Positions 12,288-23,237 of a DNA stretch of 64,000 nucleotides are shown here, piece by piece. Source of the stretch: Allacma fusca (taxonomy: Eukaryota; Arthropoda; Collembola; Symphypleona; Sminthuridae); the NCBI GenBank assembly GCA_947179485.1, contig OX359247.1, forward strand, positions 52,301,131 to 52,365,130, given 5' to 3'. The notes below the pieces were generated by a model that saw nothing but the letters and a program-made list of their open reading frames with translations, ran no database searches and had not been told where the DNA came from. Every line of letters begins with the position of its first letter. Position 1 is the stretch's first letter. Made by a program: the position numbers and the translations under genes.

Positions 12288-13059
12288 TTTTTGGAATATA
12301 CATGGACTAAAGAATTGGATGTGCTTAGACGATGAAGAAGGGGAAATTGTTACGGGATGGGATAATTTTAATTAGTTAAACTTGGGTTGAATCGAATGAG
12401 TTAATATTAGGAAGTAATTTCAACGAATATAAGTATGTACATGTTCCGGCATGTAGAAATGCAGACAAAGGAAGGGCTTCTGGAGGTGTAGGTATAATTT
12501 TTAAGGACGATGTATTTAGCTGTGTGAAAATATTTGCCAATAGCAAACACGTTTTGTTTATAGAATTAAAGTGTAAATATAAACCCGGAAGCTTTATTGT
12601 GGGAAATGTCAATATGCCTAATGACAATGTAAAGTGGAAAGAGGTATGTGAAGAGCTAAAAAGTATTATATATGATCAAACTAATTGTGGAAACAGTTCT
12701 AATTTAATTGTAGGAGATTTTAACTGCCGGATTGGAAGTACTGATATGTTCTCTGAAGACATACTAGAGAATTCGAATTTATCTGCTACAAGAAATTCGA
12801 AGGATTTAACAGTAGGAGACTATTGGAAACCTTAGATGAAGTGGGTCTAATTATTCTGAACGGACGGTGCGAAGGGGATTGGGAAGGTCATTTTACATAT
12901 ACCGGGCCAAATGGATCCAGTACACTTGACCTATGTGCGTTAGACCCAAACCTTATCCCGGAAGTGAAACAATTTAAAGTAATGGCAATTGGGAACTCAG
13001 ATCACTATCCAGTGGTAACGAATCTATTTGATTTACCACAAAGTATTGCATGTCCCTAA
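12288..13059 (+). pseudogene. LINE ORF2 endonuclease (EEP) domain, broken
   Basis: This is the apurinic-type endonuclease that would nick target DNA for target-primed reverse transcription. Recognisable motifs in order are WNIHGL near 12292, GRASGGVGIIF near 12470, IVGDFNCRIG near 12712 (catalytic GDFN), and NSDHYPV near 12997 (catalytic SDH). A stop around 12373 and further stops before 12400 interrupt the amino-terminal part. A frameshift near 12815 separates the GDFN part from the GHFTYTGPNGSSTLDL-SDH part. The domain order and spacing are normal for EEP-type LINEs, so the identity is secure although the gene is dead. Confidence 0.82.
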
Positions 13060-13089
13060 AGAATTCAAGAATGTTACGAACATAAACGT

Positions 13090-14766
13090 CAAATCTAATG
13101 AATATTTAGTTTTTTTACGGAAATTACGGAACCCCAAAAATTACAAAATTAAAATTCTGGAAGAATACTGCTCTCTAAATAAGCTCGAAGTAAACACCTC
13201 CAAAACAAAAATTATGATTTTTGCCAAAAGACAACCATGCTCAAAGCAAAACTTTTACTTTAAGGAATCAAAACTAGAAGTAGTCAAAGAACATGTTTAC
13301 CTGGGAGTCCCATTTCCCTCGACTAGGTCTTTCCGTCTAACAGTTAATTTCTTTAAAAAGAAGTCAAATATAGCCATGTCCGAAGTACTGAAGATAATCA
13401 AAATATCAAAATGTAACTCATGGCAATCTTTTATAAAAATATTGGAATCGACGTGCATGTCGAATCTGCTGTATTCAGCATGTGTATGGGGACTGGGGAA
13501 CGACGAGTCCTTAGAATCAGTTCAGACCTCCTTGATTAGAAAGGTTATTTGCCTGAATCACAGCACTTCCAATCACGTTAGCAGAATAGAGACAGGACGT
13601 TGCAAAATCAGATGTACGATACTTAAATTAGCATTGTTATACTTACATAAAATTCTGAAAATGGGATGCCATCGTATCCCATATGTAATTCTAAAAAAAC
13701 TAATCCAACTAGACATAAATAGCAGGGTTGGGGTTTTTTTGGTTTTTTTCAAAAAAACCAAACAACCAGGTTTTTTTGGTTTAAACGAATTTTCAATCCA
13801 AAACAATCATTAATACGCAAAAACATGTGAATTTGAACAAATTTACTCATTTCCCAAACTCAGTAAGTATCACAAAGCATTAAATATTTAATAATTTAGA
13901 TATAATTTTAACGATAACTTTGCAGCATAAACACAAGTTTGGCATTTTTTGTTTTACAAACGATTCCGAATTTATAAATGTACAAGACTAAAAGCTAATA
14001 GTATTATTTATTTCACTAAAGTTTAACTACACAATATCACAGTAACTGCACAAGTTTTGTGCACACCGAAATATAAGCATTTTGGATTGAAAATATTAAA
14101 ATTTCAGGTGTTTGGTTTAAACCATTGGTTTTTATAAAAAAACCGTATGGTTTAAACCATGGTTTAAACCATGGTTTAAATCATTTGGTTTAAACCAATC
14201 CAACCCTGATAAATAGTGAATATCCAACAGAATGGAACTGGGCAAGACTGATACGAACAGAACTTTATAATCTAGGGTTTGAAATTAATTGGGACATTCT
14301 TACTGCGGAATGGATAGGGAAACATTTAATGCAATATTAGAAGCGTCTTCAATGCAATCTCTACTACAAGATGTAAACGCTATCCTGAACTCTAAGCAGA
14401 CGCATATATACAAATACTTTCTAAGAAATGAAATTTATCCGGGATACTTAACATCCGACTTGCCTTTCTATAAGAAAAAACTAGTAGCACAAGTTCGGCT
14501 GGCGGCGTTTGACAAATCGGAAATTAGATGTAGAAATTACCTGTGTAACGTTAATGTAAATAATATGTTTTCTTTGTGGTTACAGCCAGGAATCATGGAT
14601 TCACTTCTTCACAGAATGCCATGCCCTCGAAAATACTAGGAAACAATATTTAGGTCATTGCATGCAGTATCAAAATATAGATATTAAGAAATATTTTGCA
14701 ACTTTAATGTGCACCGCGGAAATTGTACCACTGAATGAGCTATACGAGTTTTTCTACGGTTTATGT
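13090..14766 (+). pseudogene. LINE ORF2 carboxy-terminal part: post-YADD RT region and Cys/His motif
   Basis: The frame that begins near 13140 matches the segment just after the YADD motif of LINE reverse transcriptases: YCSLNKLEVNTSKTKIMIF, then a YLGV motif and LLYSACVWG. The YADD box and everything before it in the RT are absent, so the RT core has been deleted between the endonuclease and this part. The MITE at 13723-14208 splits the frame after the LIQLDIN segment. It resumes at 14217, loses frame near 14336 and again near 14560, and ends with CFLCGYSQESWIHFFTECH (a CCHC-like LINE terminal motif) and a TGA near 14766. The Copia insertion starts only 36 bp later. Confidence 0.8.
13723..14208. 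mobile_element. hAT-type MITE, 486 bp, GGTTTAAACC-rich
   Basis: The terminal inverted repeats are CAGGGTTGG (13723-13731) and CCAACCCTG (14200-14208). A perfect 8-bp duplication ATAAATAG lies at 13715-13722 and 14209-14216. Removing the element plus one duplication restores the LINE frame across the site, which proves insertion into the LINE. The interior is AT-rich and made of GGTTTAAACC, GGTTTTTTT and their complements, partly as perfect tandem palindromes near 14150-14195. There is no coding capacity. Confidence 0.92.
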
Positions 14767-14802
14767 TGAACAGCAAAATATATATCTAAGTATATTGGTT
14801 TT

Positions 14803-15193
14803 TGTTGAGATTTTGAAATGAAATCTGATACTCGGAACAGTATTTCGTTACAGTCAAAATGCGACTGGTTTATTCTGTTATCAATCCACGTATTTATACA
14901 TGACCAAATATTATGTCTTAATATTCTAGCATACAATACAATGGAATCTGGTCACTAGGCAATCTTTATTGCTAGTTCCAGTTCGGAAACAATAGGTAAA
15001 ATCCGTCTTACAGATTTTACCTTTACAGTTCCATAAAGTCGGAATGCCCTTACAAAGATATAACGGGACATTCCAATAAACCTAAGTATTGAAAAGGTCA
15101 GCTTATTACAACGTGCTGACCTGTGAAAACCTTATCTAAGATTATAAACAAAGTCATAAACGATAGCTTACCCAGCTATCTTTATTCTTAACA
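14803..15193 (-). repeat. 3' LTR of the Copia element
   Basis: Begins TGTTGAGATT and ends TTCTTAACA on the plus strand, with TG...CA ends as expected. It aligns end to end with 18356-18746. The visible differences are near 15107-15115 (TTATTACAACG here versus TTCTTACAAAG in the other copy). Confidence 0.95.
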
Positions 15194-18123
15194 CCCCTTT
15201 AATCTTGATTCCTAAATAAAACCAAAAATTAATAAAACATACACTCCTAATTATTTCACACTCTCCATATGTGTCCTTGACATCATTCGGCTCCGAGTAA
15301 ATAGCGTCCTCAAATAATTCTTCCGTGGTAGTGTTAGCTGGGGTTGGAGCCACAGGCTCGTCAATAGCCGCATCTGCTAACCGTTGTGCTATTTCTCCCT
15401 CCATTTCTTGATTCACTTGATCTGACCATTGTTCAGGGACCTCACCGGCATCCACAATGAGTACATCCAGATCTGAATCTGGGGAAGGGGCACGAGAAAA
15501 AGAGGTTGTAATTAACTCGTTTGCCTTTTTAAACAGGGATTTTCCCTTAGTCTTCGGAGGGGGATTTTTCGAGGTAACATGATTCACTTTCGGCTGGGGT
15601 ATATTTTTCTTCCCAGCTGGTTTTGATGTCCCTGTTGATGGACCTTGAGTCTTGTCAGCAGTTGAAGTCCCAGTCTTTTTTCTCAACGGGGTTGAGGTGT
15701 GTACTGGTGGTGCACTTGGGGGAGTGGACGCTGTTGAGGGTGTTGACCCTGGTGAGCGCAAAACTTCTACCTCATTATGTACGGTCACTTCAAAATCTTC
15801 TGCTTCTGAATCACTTTGCTCCGATTCTTCTTCTCCTTCCACAAGTGGTATAAATTCACTTTCGAAAGCAATTTCCTCTGTATGTACGGGAGATTTATTT
15901 GGTGGTAAGTATGCTTCCCATGGACTGACATGCCTTCCTTTAAAGTATTGTGACTTCTTTAAGTCATACATACTTACTTCCATTGAATTTGGTACAAATC
16001 CAATAATTATCCCTTGTCTGATTTTTGCAGACCACTGGTCATCAGGTGTAAAATAACTCGCGTTTGCTTGAGTCCCAAACACCACCAGATGGGATAGGTT
16101 AGGTTTAACCTTGTAAATATGTTCATATGGTGTGATTTCCCGATTTGTGGACGAGAGGAGCCTGTTTAATATGTAAACTGCATGTCCTAACGCATCTTCC
16201 CAAAAACGAGAGCCCAAGCCTGCTTCAATAAGCATTGCTCTTGCCATATTTTTAATTGTTTGTACTTCGTGTTCAATTTTCCCATTTGAGGCGGAGCAGC
16301 CTACCGGTGTCCATTCATGAATGAGTCCTTTTTCCGAAACATATTTTTCCCATCTCAGGTTTTTAAATTCGGAGCCTTAGTCACTCTTCATCCTTTTTAC
16401 CTTGATTTCTAGCTGGTTTTCAAAGAAATTGATTGCGTCCTTTAAATTAGCCACAGTCACTTCGGCATCTTTTACTTTCTGGAAGTAAACAATTCTAAAA
16501 TTGGAGCCATGATCTTTCACTACTAGGAAATAATAACTTCCCTGGTTGGATCGTGCACATGCGTGAACCAGATCTGTGTGTAACAGTTCACCTGGTTTAA
16601 CATCAGCATCAGCGAGATTAGTCCCATAAGGCCTAAGTCTCAGCTTGGCTTTTTCAAACTCTTTGCATCTATACTTGGGTTCCAATCTATTCTTGAGCCC
16701 AAAAACAACCGCATCTTTATTTAGTGTATTTCGGATGTACTTGTGACAAATATGTCCAAGTCGTTCATGCCATCTGTGTGTAACAGACAATTTCAGGCCT
16801 TTAGCCATCATTGCTTTTGACAGATTTTTGACAGGGCGGAATGCCATAACTTGCAGTTTTTCTTCATTTTCTATAGCCTCTACTGAAGGGTTGCCCTTTA
16901 GATCGAATAATTTTGTCTCTGCAGCATTTCCTCTCCAAGTGTGACCTTGCCTACACCATTCTCCTACAGAGAAAAGGTTGGGAGCTCCCTAGTAGTATAG
17001 AACGTCTTCTAAGACTATGGTCTTCCAATTCTTCCCGATATATGCAAGCACAGCAACTGTTCCTCTTCCACCGCATTGAACTGAGTCCTGGCACGATACT
17101 TCCAATGTCCATGGAGTGCTTAACTCTTCAAATTTATTGAACCAATCTTTACGACCGCTCAAATGGGTATTTGCTCCGGTGTCACATATCCATATAAAAG
17201 GTTCATCAGTGAGTGAATCTTCACTCCCCCTGAGTCTTTTCTCTTTCAATAGACTTGCCTTCGCTCTATATGTTACTTTTAACATAAAGGCTTTGCTAGA
17301 TGGTTTCTCCTCTGCTTCCTGTGTGGAGGGTGGAGCTGTAGTCTTTTCCTCAGTCTTCTGAGCCTTCTTCTTTGGATTTTTACAATCCTTCTTAAAGTGC
17401 CCTTCTTGCCCACAGTTAAAACATTTAAACTTTTTCTTGGGCTTCTCTTTCGGTTGCGAGCCGTTGCTCTTCACCGAATTGTCTTGAGTCTGAGTGGTCT
17501 CCTTTTTGACATTAAATGCCTTTACGGAGGGAGTTCCATTTTGTCCCTGCTTCAGCATGTTTGAAGTGTACTTCAGTTGAGGTTCCAACCTTCACAAAAT
17601 GGATGATATTTCGGATTTTAGCTTAACTCCGAAATGACTGTTCATGAACATGTCATCTGAAATAGGTTTTTTCATCTGACCTAAGTCAGTAGCAATTTGT
17701 TGCGCTTGTGCAACGAATTCCGTGGGTAATTTGTCCCCAATTTTCAATTGGTAAAACTGACTCATGAGGTCATTTGCTGACCACTTCTGAGAAGTACCAT
17801 ATACATCTCGGATCTTTTCCCACATCCCAGCACAAGTAGTACAACTGCTTATAAGGTTTTGAATTTCTTCTGACGTAGTGTTATTAATCATGGTCTGAGC
17901 CAGAGCATCCAATGCTATCCAATCTGCATATTCTGTAGCGTGTGTTGTCGGATTAGGACAAGTTGACGTTCCTACTGCTATTGGTAGTGCCGATACTGCC
18001 AAAAAATGAAGTTTCATCTGTGCTGCCCATGTTTTATAATTTACTTCACCCGTCAGCTTCTTCACACCTTTCGTGTCGTCCTATCTTGTTTTTTATGATC
18101 ACTGGAGGGGGAGTTGAAGACAT
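15168..18123 (-). pseudogene. Copia gag-protease-integrase, broken, no RT
   Basis: From about 18078 down to 15168 one reading frame is interrupted only by TGA (17592-17594), TAG (16989-16991) and TAA (16377-16379). The likely initiator ATG (18121-18123) is in another frame, which implies a one-base shift near 18080. Domains in order are a Copia-type Gag (17592-18065), zinc knuckle CFNCGQEGHFKKDC (about 17430), aspartic protease motif CDTGANTHLSG (about 17180), and a GAG-pre-integrase domain with WHERLGH (about 16775) whose CxxC partner is degenerate. The integrase core follows with HTD, then SD directly before the TAA, then the CSASNGKIEHE region, and a long Ser/Thr/Pro-rich linker. The frame reaches EPNDVKD, where RT would begin, then runs straight into the polypurine tract and LTR. 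Each nonsense codon is one C-to-T change from a Gln or Arg codon. Confidence 0.9.
15194..15203 (-). other. Polypurine tract of the Copia element
   Basis: On the minus strand ATTAAAGGGG abuts the TG of the 3' LTR, the usual place and composition for the plus-strand primer. Confidence 0.8.
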
Positions 18124-18343
18124 GTTCCCGAAGCTCAATTTTCTTTTACTCGTTAGTTAAAGAAAATTTTACCAAAAAGTGTCGTTACACAAATTTGGTA
18201 TTTTCTACGCTGTTACACTATTTCACATAGGTAACCACCAAGAGCTCTTGGTGTATCCGTTCTTGCTCATGTAATTCGAAAAATTTTGACCTGTCTTTCC
18301 AGAGAGAAAATGTTACTGAGTGAGAGCTTCTATCGGCATCCTC

Positions 18344-18355
18344 GTGCTGATAACG
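18344..18355 (-). other. Putative primer-binding site of the Copia element
   Basis: The 12 bases directly inside the 5' LTR read GTGCTGATAACG on the plus strand. This resembles a tRNA anticodon arm instead of a tRNA 3' end, and fits the half-tRNA priming known for Copia. From memory it is closest to an isoleucine tRNA arm, with one mismatch; this is unverified. Confidence 0.45.
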
Positions 18356-18746
18356 TGTTGAGATTTTGAAATGAAATCTGATACTCGGAACAGTATTTCG
18401 TTACAGTCAAAATGCGACTGGTTTATTCTGTTATCAATCCACGTATTTATACATGACCAAATATTATGTCTTAATATTCTAGCATACAATACAATGGAAT
18501 CTGGTCACTAGGCAATCTTTATTGCTAGTTCCAGTTCGGAAACAATAGGTAAAATCCGTCTTACAGATTTTACCTTTACAGTTCCATAAAGTCGGAATGC
18601 CCTTACAAAGATATAACGGGACATTCCAATAAACCTAAGTATTGAAAAGGTCAGCTTCTTACAAAGTGCTGACCTGTGAAAACCTTATCTAAGATTATAA
18701 ACAAAGTCATAAACGATAGCTTACCCAGCTATCTTTATTCTTAACA
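18356..18746 (-). repeat. 5' LTR of the Copia element
   Basis: This is the partner of 14803-15193, with identical length and ends. Because the element reads on the minus strand, this right-hand copy is the promoter-bearing 5' LTR. The start site was not located. Confidence 0.95.
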
Positions 18747-19027
18747 GTTTTGATAAATAATTATATTTCGTTTAGAATCGAATTGTAAAAATGTGGATCT
18801 GCTAATATGTTAAAACGAAGATTTGGTCTTTTCTGTAAACCTTGTGTATGAGCATTCTCAAAAACACAATAAATATACATACATACAATAACGTTATATC
18901 ATAACGTTTACCAGGTCTGGCTCAGAAGTCAGAACTTCCATATTCTGACTTTTATTTCATTCGGCAAAGAATCGAACTATCGCCTTCATTAAATTTTTTA
19001 AGGCTGGCATGTCTGGGTTCCTAGTAT

Positions 19028-20430
19028 CAGACACTCCGGAATAAGGGGGACAGGAGGGACATTGTCCCTGCCAAAAAACGTCACGGAGGGACAGGCTATA
19101 CCGCTGTCCCCCCACTTTTAAGAATCAAATAAAACTTTTGTTGACTTTTTGATGTCAAAACTCCTATGAAGCTTTTTTTAAATCCTCCACAAACTGCTGT
19201 TAGTTGTATTTAAAAAACTCGCAACAAACTATCTCTTCTAAACAAAAATGTTTGGCAAATATCTTTTAAATCCTGGTATATGCATGCATGTAAAGATCGG
19301 CTCATCTATGTAACTACCAAAATTGAGTAGTGAAAGCAGTGGGTCATATTGCAGTCCGAATTAGATTTTTAAAAGCTACCGTTTTCATCCTTGATAATGA
19401 TTTTGAACTTATTCAAACGATTTTATGCCAGTATTGCAATACTTTCAGGGTTGAAATTGTGTGATTATTCAAATAGTAACTTAGGTATTCAACGCAACGC
19501 AGCCCATCAAAACATTAGAGGATATTTTTCTATCCAACATTCTTTACTATTGCTAAATTTGGAATATTATTTCCCGCTACGTATGCCGAATATATTGACC
19601 TCCCCTTGCCAGATTGATCCAGGCCAAAATCTTGACCTGGTTCAAAAGTTTGAACAATTTGAAACTTTTACTTTGAATTTCGTTCCAAATTCATGCCAGA
19701 CCAATAAATCTGTTCCAAAATGTCGGACCAGACAGATAATATCATTCCTGTATTACGAGCTTAAAGGAAAATTTTCTAGGAACAATTTATAAACTCAATA
19801 GGTTTTAGCGCGCCAATGTCATTGAAAAGTGTACAACTGAGTATTAAAACGTCACCCAAGGAGTTTATTACAGGATATTAATAATTAACATGAAATATTG
19901 TTGTTTGGTGAACCATTTACATCAAAAAATTCACCGGCACAAAAGGTCTGCTCCAAGGGATGGAAAAGGCCATGCACTTCTAAACCAGTAAATCTACTGG
20001 AGAATGTACCTTGGACGAAAATTGTGGAACAGATCTAGAGGAATGGTTCTACACTTGTACCATGTCAGACCAAAAATGAAAGAACAGATTGAACCATTCC
20101 CGGAAATAGATCGCCAATCAGTTCAATGATTCTTTGATACCTGTATTTAAAATCAGTAAAATTTTGATAGTATTTAGTGTGTGTAAGAAAATGTTTCTAA
20201 TATATGAGATTTAGTTGGTGTCTTCTATGAAAACTTGTTTTTTTTTTAAATTTGGAACAAACATTAAAAGTTCTATATTTTGCATGCCTATATGAGCTAA
20301 CTAACGAAAAATAATGTGTAACCCTATACATACGTACATACATACGTTTGTATGTAACCAATAGCAAAGTAACAAAAACTAATTTTAAAATGTTGTCCCC
20401 CTCACATTTTTGGACGTTCCGGAGTGCCTG
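19028..20430. mobile_element. hAT-type non-autonomous element, 1403 bp
   Basis: The termini are CAGACACTCCGGAA on the left and, inverted, CAGGCACTCCGGAA on the right (13 of 14 identical). A perfect 8-bp duplication CCTAGTAT lies at 19020-19027 and 20431-20438. The left end carries GGGGGACAGGAGGGAC and CTGTCCCCCC-type inverse motifs. The interior has no recognisable transposase. A 133-codon open frame (19391-19792) has no family resemblance and I treat it as chance. Confidence 0.9.
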
Positions 20431-20438
20431 CCTAGTAT

Positions 20439-22454
20439 GTTGCTAGGACGTAAAAGTACCATCTGGTTGCTCCAGTGCTGGCTCGAACTTAGAATATTTC
20501 TGCTCTGCTCTGCATTTAGTGCATTTTACCAAGAAGCAAGCAAGTTTATCATTACAATGCTGCTTACTGTACTCTATGGCAGCCCATCATCTCACAGTCG
20601 TGCATGTGTACTTGACTATATCTAGCCTTAAATACTAATAATTAAAGGACTGAGCTAACCCTCAGAGTTGCCTTTAGTACAATTTATATATTCCATGAAA
20701 TGTAGCATAGACCCAAGGAATGACAATCTTTCTTAAGTTTCCAAAAGTAGCATCTATGCATTTGGTTATCTGCCTTACAGTGTTAGCGATTAGAGAGATC
20801 AATTTGATTCATAAGAAAAACATTTTGAATTTAATTCAACCTTTTGGAAACTGTTGAGGCATGAAATTGAGTTCATGCATTTTAAAAATAAAATAATTAT
20901 AAAAATACTAATTGTAAGTTTTTAGAATAGTAATTCATTTAATATTTTGACTATTGAATAATTGGATCGTTAAAAATGTTAAGTTACGTTACGAGAATAT
21001 TTTTAATTATGATGTGTATTAATAATACAAAATTTTATAATCATAATTTTAAATATTCGTAGAAATAAAAAATGTTCTATTTTTTTCCGCTACGCATAAT
21101 ATTATGCAGTAACGATTTATTGTTATATATTATTGTGTTGAGTTAAGAATTCTCTATAGACGTAGGTTTATATGTACAAGTTTGGAATTACATATTCTGT
21201 ATGGAAGTGATGTAATGTTTCATAAGGTTAAGAGATCTTCTAGCGCGCCTCGGCAGATCCGTCTGCTCATGAATCATGTACATAGGTCGCGGAGGAAGAG
21301 TCAGTGTGGAGAGTAGTTCGTGGTGTAAGCATCATTTTTGCTGGTCATAGTATTTTGTCTTGTTACATTAATCGAATGTAACTAATCTTGTAAATTACAG
21401 GAGTTCGTACAATAAAGTTAAAACAAATAACTGTGTGTTGTGTCCTTTTAGTCCTTAATCAGCGTAGGACTAATTGTAAGACAATACAACCATTAACGTA
21501 ACTTTAGTGCTACAGGCACACATGCATATGCACACGCAATTGCTTTTACAGCCGAAAGGTCCAGTTTGATCATTGCCAATTATCCTACAACATAAGTAAC
21601 ATAGTGGTTTGGAGAAAGTAAGCGATTATTATTTAAGGTTCGGTAAAGTACTAAAATAACTATCCAGTTATTACTTTACTTTACCTTCATGTTTTCATAG
21701 TTGGAATTTTCAACAATCTCTAGGTTGACTTCAGTATCCAGTTTTTGGAGGCTAGCATGTTTCTAAAAACTGTGTCTGTAAACAATTTAACTAAATTGTA
21801 AGTCTATGTCTCACTCCTTATATGTATGTGAATTTTTAGGGGTAGCACAACTACATTATAGATTGGTAAATGTCGGTAATCTTGTAAATTATTTTTGTTA
21901 AAATTGACTCCTTGAATTCAAAAGGTGTAAAAAATTCTTTGTCATATTCGTGACTCCCTTATATGGGCTAGAGGGGAGTACAATCGTTATGTATCACATT
22001 GTATACATAGATACGTATTACTTTCTGGAGTATTAAATGCATATTAATATAAATAATAATAATGGTGATCCGGATGCAGTGTACATATATTCCCTGTAAA
22101 ATAAAATTTCACCCGTAGATTAAATGTCTAGCTCAAACATATAACGGGATGTCTCACAAAATATTTGAATGCAGATACCCCTAGTTTTTACCACATTTGA
22201 TTCCATATTTTCTAATATTTTCTTATCGACCTATATAAGTTAGCATTTGATATCACAAATGTCGCAAACGTGAGGAAATTGAAGAATCGTTTGAATTGAG
22301 AATTTCAAGAAATTTAAAGGTTTTTTTCATTCCCCCAAAAATTGTTTGAAGCTCAGATTCTATAGGCTTTGTATTGAGCGAGCTATTTGATAGGCCCCGG
22401 TTGAGGATTGTGGACATCACTATTAAAATTCGGAGCAATAAGGTAGGAAATACC
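20439..22454. other. Gene-free AT-rich stretch
   Basis: I see no gene here. The part 21230-21500 is less AT-rich and has an AATAAAG followed by a GTGTGTTGTGT stretch, which could be an old solo LTR. I found no matching ends or target duplication. Confidence 0.4.
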
Positions 22455-22597
22455 AGGACGTAAATCCTGAGATCGCAAGCTGAAAATGACTGGGAACTTA
22501 GGCGATTTCTCGCTTCGCATGGGCTTACATTTACACTGTGAAACTCTATGTCCAGCAATGATAGAGTGCTGGTTTCAGTGGTTGCAGTGTGTACCAG
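22455..22597 (-). repeat. Left arm of a 143-bp inverted repeat pair
   Basis: This segment matches the reverse complement of 26758-26900 with about two mismatches (TCATTG/TCAATG and GTGTAAATG/GTGGAAATG). It is an interspersed repeat; the reading frame across it on the minus strand is incidental. Confidence 0.9.
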
Positions 22598-23237
22598 TTC
22601 TATATTCCAAAATGTAGCTCTTAACCGAAATGAATGTGGAAGGTTTGCATAAGACTTGTTACTATAGTTATGAAGCAGTAATTATCAAAATTTTATGAAT
22701 AAATAAAGTATCAAAGTAATTTTAAATACCCCATCTGGGAGCAATTGTGTGCGTTGGGGACAATGTTAAGTATACTGATGAAATATTAATTAAGTGCATT
22801 TTCTATCAGGAAATTTTATTCTCGTAGCACTGGCAATCATATACTTAAGTAATACAGGTTGTATTAGCATGCTAATTTAAATCTCCTGCAAACGTAGTTG
22901 TATCAGTGGCGACATTTTAATAGATACGCCCATTTAATTACCCTCGGGGATGTATGCGCTCAGCTACAGTTATATCTGTAATACAATATTGAGAACAAAT
23001 GTATGCCATTTATTTCCGTCCTTATGCAAAAATTACCCATTGATACGCACCTGTATATATATCAATATAGACTCATTGTTTGAAAAAAATATTTCCCATT
23101 TCTAAGAAGGCATTTATATCCTCTCTTCTAAGTTGAACGAGTGGATAGTCTTCGTCTCCGTGAGGGTAAGAATCAAATATTCGCGCGCTCTTGATGCATA
23201 CACAACCATAGAACAGCGCAGCTAGCTATTACATGTA

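Larger units (their letters stand above)
14803..18746 (-). mobile_element. Copia-type LTR retrotransposon, RT-less, recently inserted
   Basis: The element is 3944 bp with two 391-bp LTRs and a perfect 5-bp target duplication GTTTT (14798-14802, 18747-18751). Reading on the minus strand it has a 5' LTR, primer-binding site, gag, protease, integrase, polypurine tract and 3' LTR. The gene order protease-integrase is that of Ty1/Copia. Reverse transcriptase and RNase H, which should follow integrase, are missing. The LTRs differ at only two positions that I found by eye, so the insertion is young relative to the decayed LINE it sits in. Lacking RT, it could only have moved with enzymes supplied by another element. 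Confidence 0.95.
11271..18885 (+). mobile_element. Non-LTR retrotransposon (LINE), degenerate and interrupted
   Basis: The element is bounded by a 13-bp target duplication CAATAACGTTATA (11258-11270 and 18886-18898). It ends in a short AATAAATATACATACATACA-type tail instead of poly(A). In order it holds a coiled-coil/RNA-binding ORF1 remnant, an endonuclease/exonuclease/phosphatase (EEP) domain, the carboxy-terminal part of a reverse transcriptase and a Cys/His motif. The reverse-transcriptase palm is missing. After removing the MITE at 13723-14208 and the Copia element at 14803-18746, only about 3.2 kb remain, well short of a full-length element of this class. The EEP domain places it in the Jockey/CR1/I-like assemblage; I cannot name the clade. 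Confidence 0.85.
10288..18919. mobile_element. Non-autonomous DNA element with CAGACCTGG ends, split by a LINE
   Basis: The left terminus CAGACCTGG (10288-10296) has its exact inverted partner CCAGGTCTG at 18911-18919. The two halves (10288-11270 and 18899-18919) are separated by the LINE at 11271-18885 and its second target-site copy at 18886-18898. The unsplit element would be about 1.0 kb. Its left part is full of AACGGTTAAACG / CGTTATAACG-like inverse motifs. The flanks GTCAGAAA and GCTCAGAA are similar but not an exact 8-bp duplication. It contains no transposase. It looks like a hAT-type MITE, but the superfamily is inferred only from the CAG start and element style. Confidence 0.6.

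Noticed and set aside
13573-13806. Minus-strand frame over the LINE/MITE junction
   Set aside because: It is antisense to the LINE frame and runs through the poly-A/T start of the MITE.
15623-16056. Plus-strand open frames opposite the Copia integrase linker
   Set aside because: They are antisense shadows of the Ser/Thr/Pro-rich linker of the minus-strand frame.
21109-21500. Solo LTR with TG...CA ends
   Set aside because: AATAAAG and a GT-rich stretch are suggestive, but no matching termini or 5-bp target duplication could be found.
22253-22558. 101-codon minus-strand frame with a membrane-like stretch
   Set aside because: Most of it lies in the 143-bp dispersed inverted repeat that recurs at 26758-26900, with no splice sites or family resemblance.
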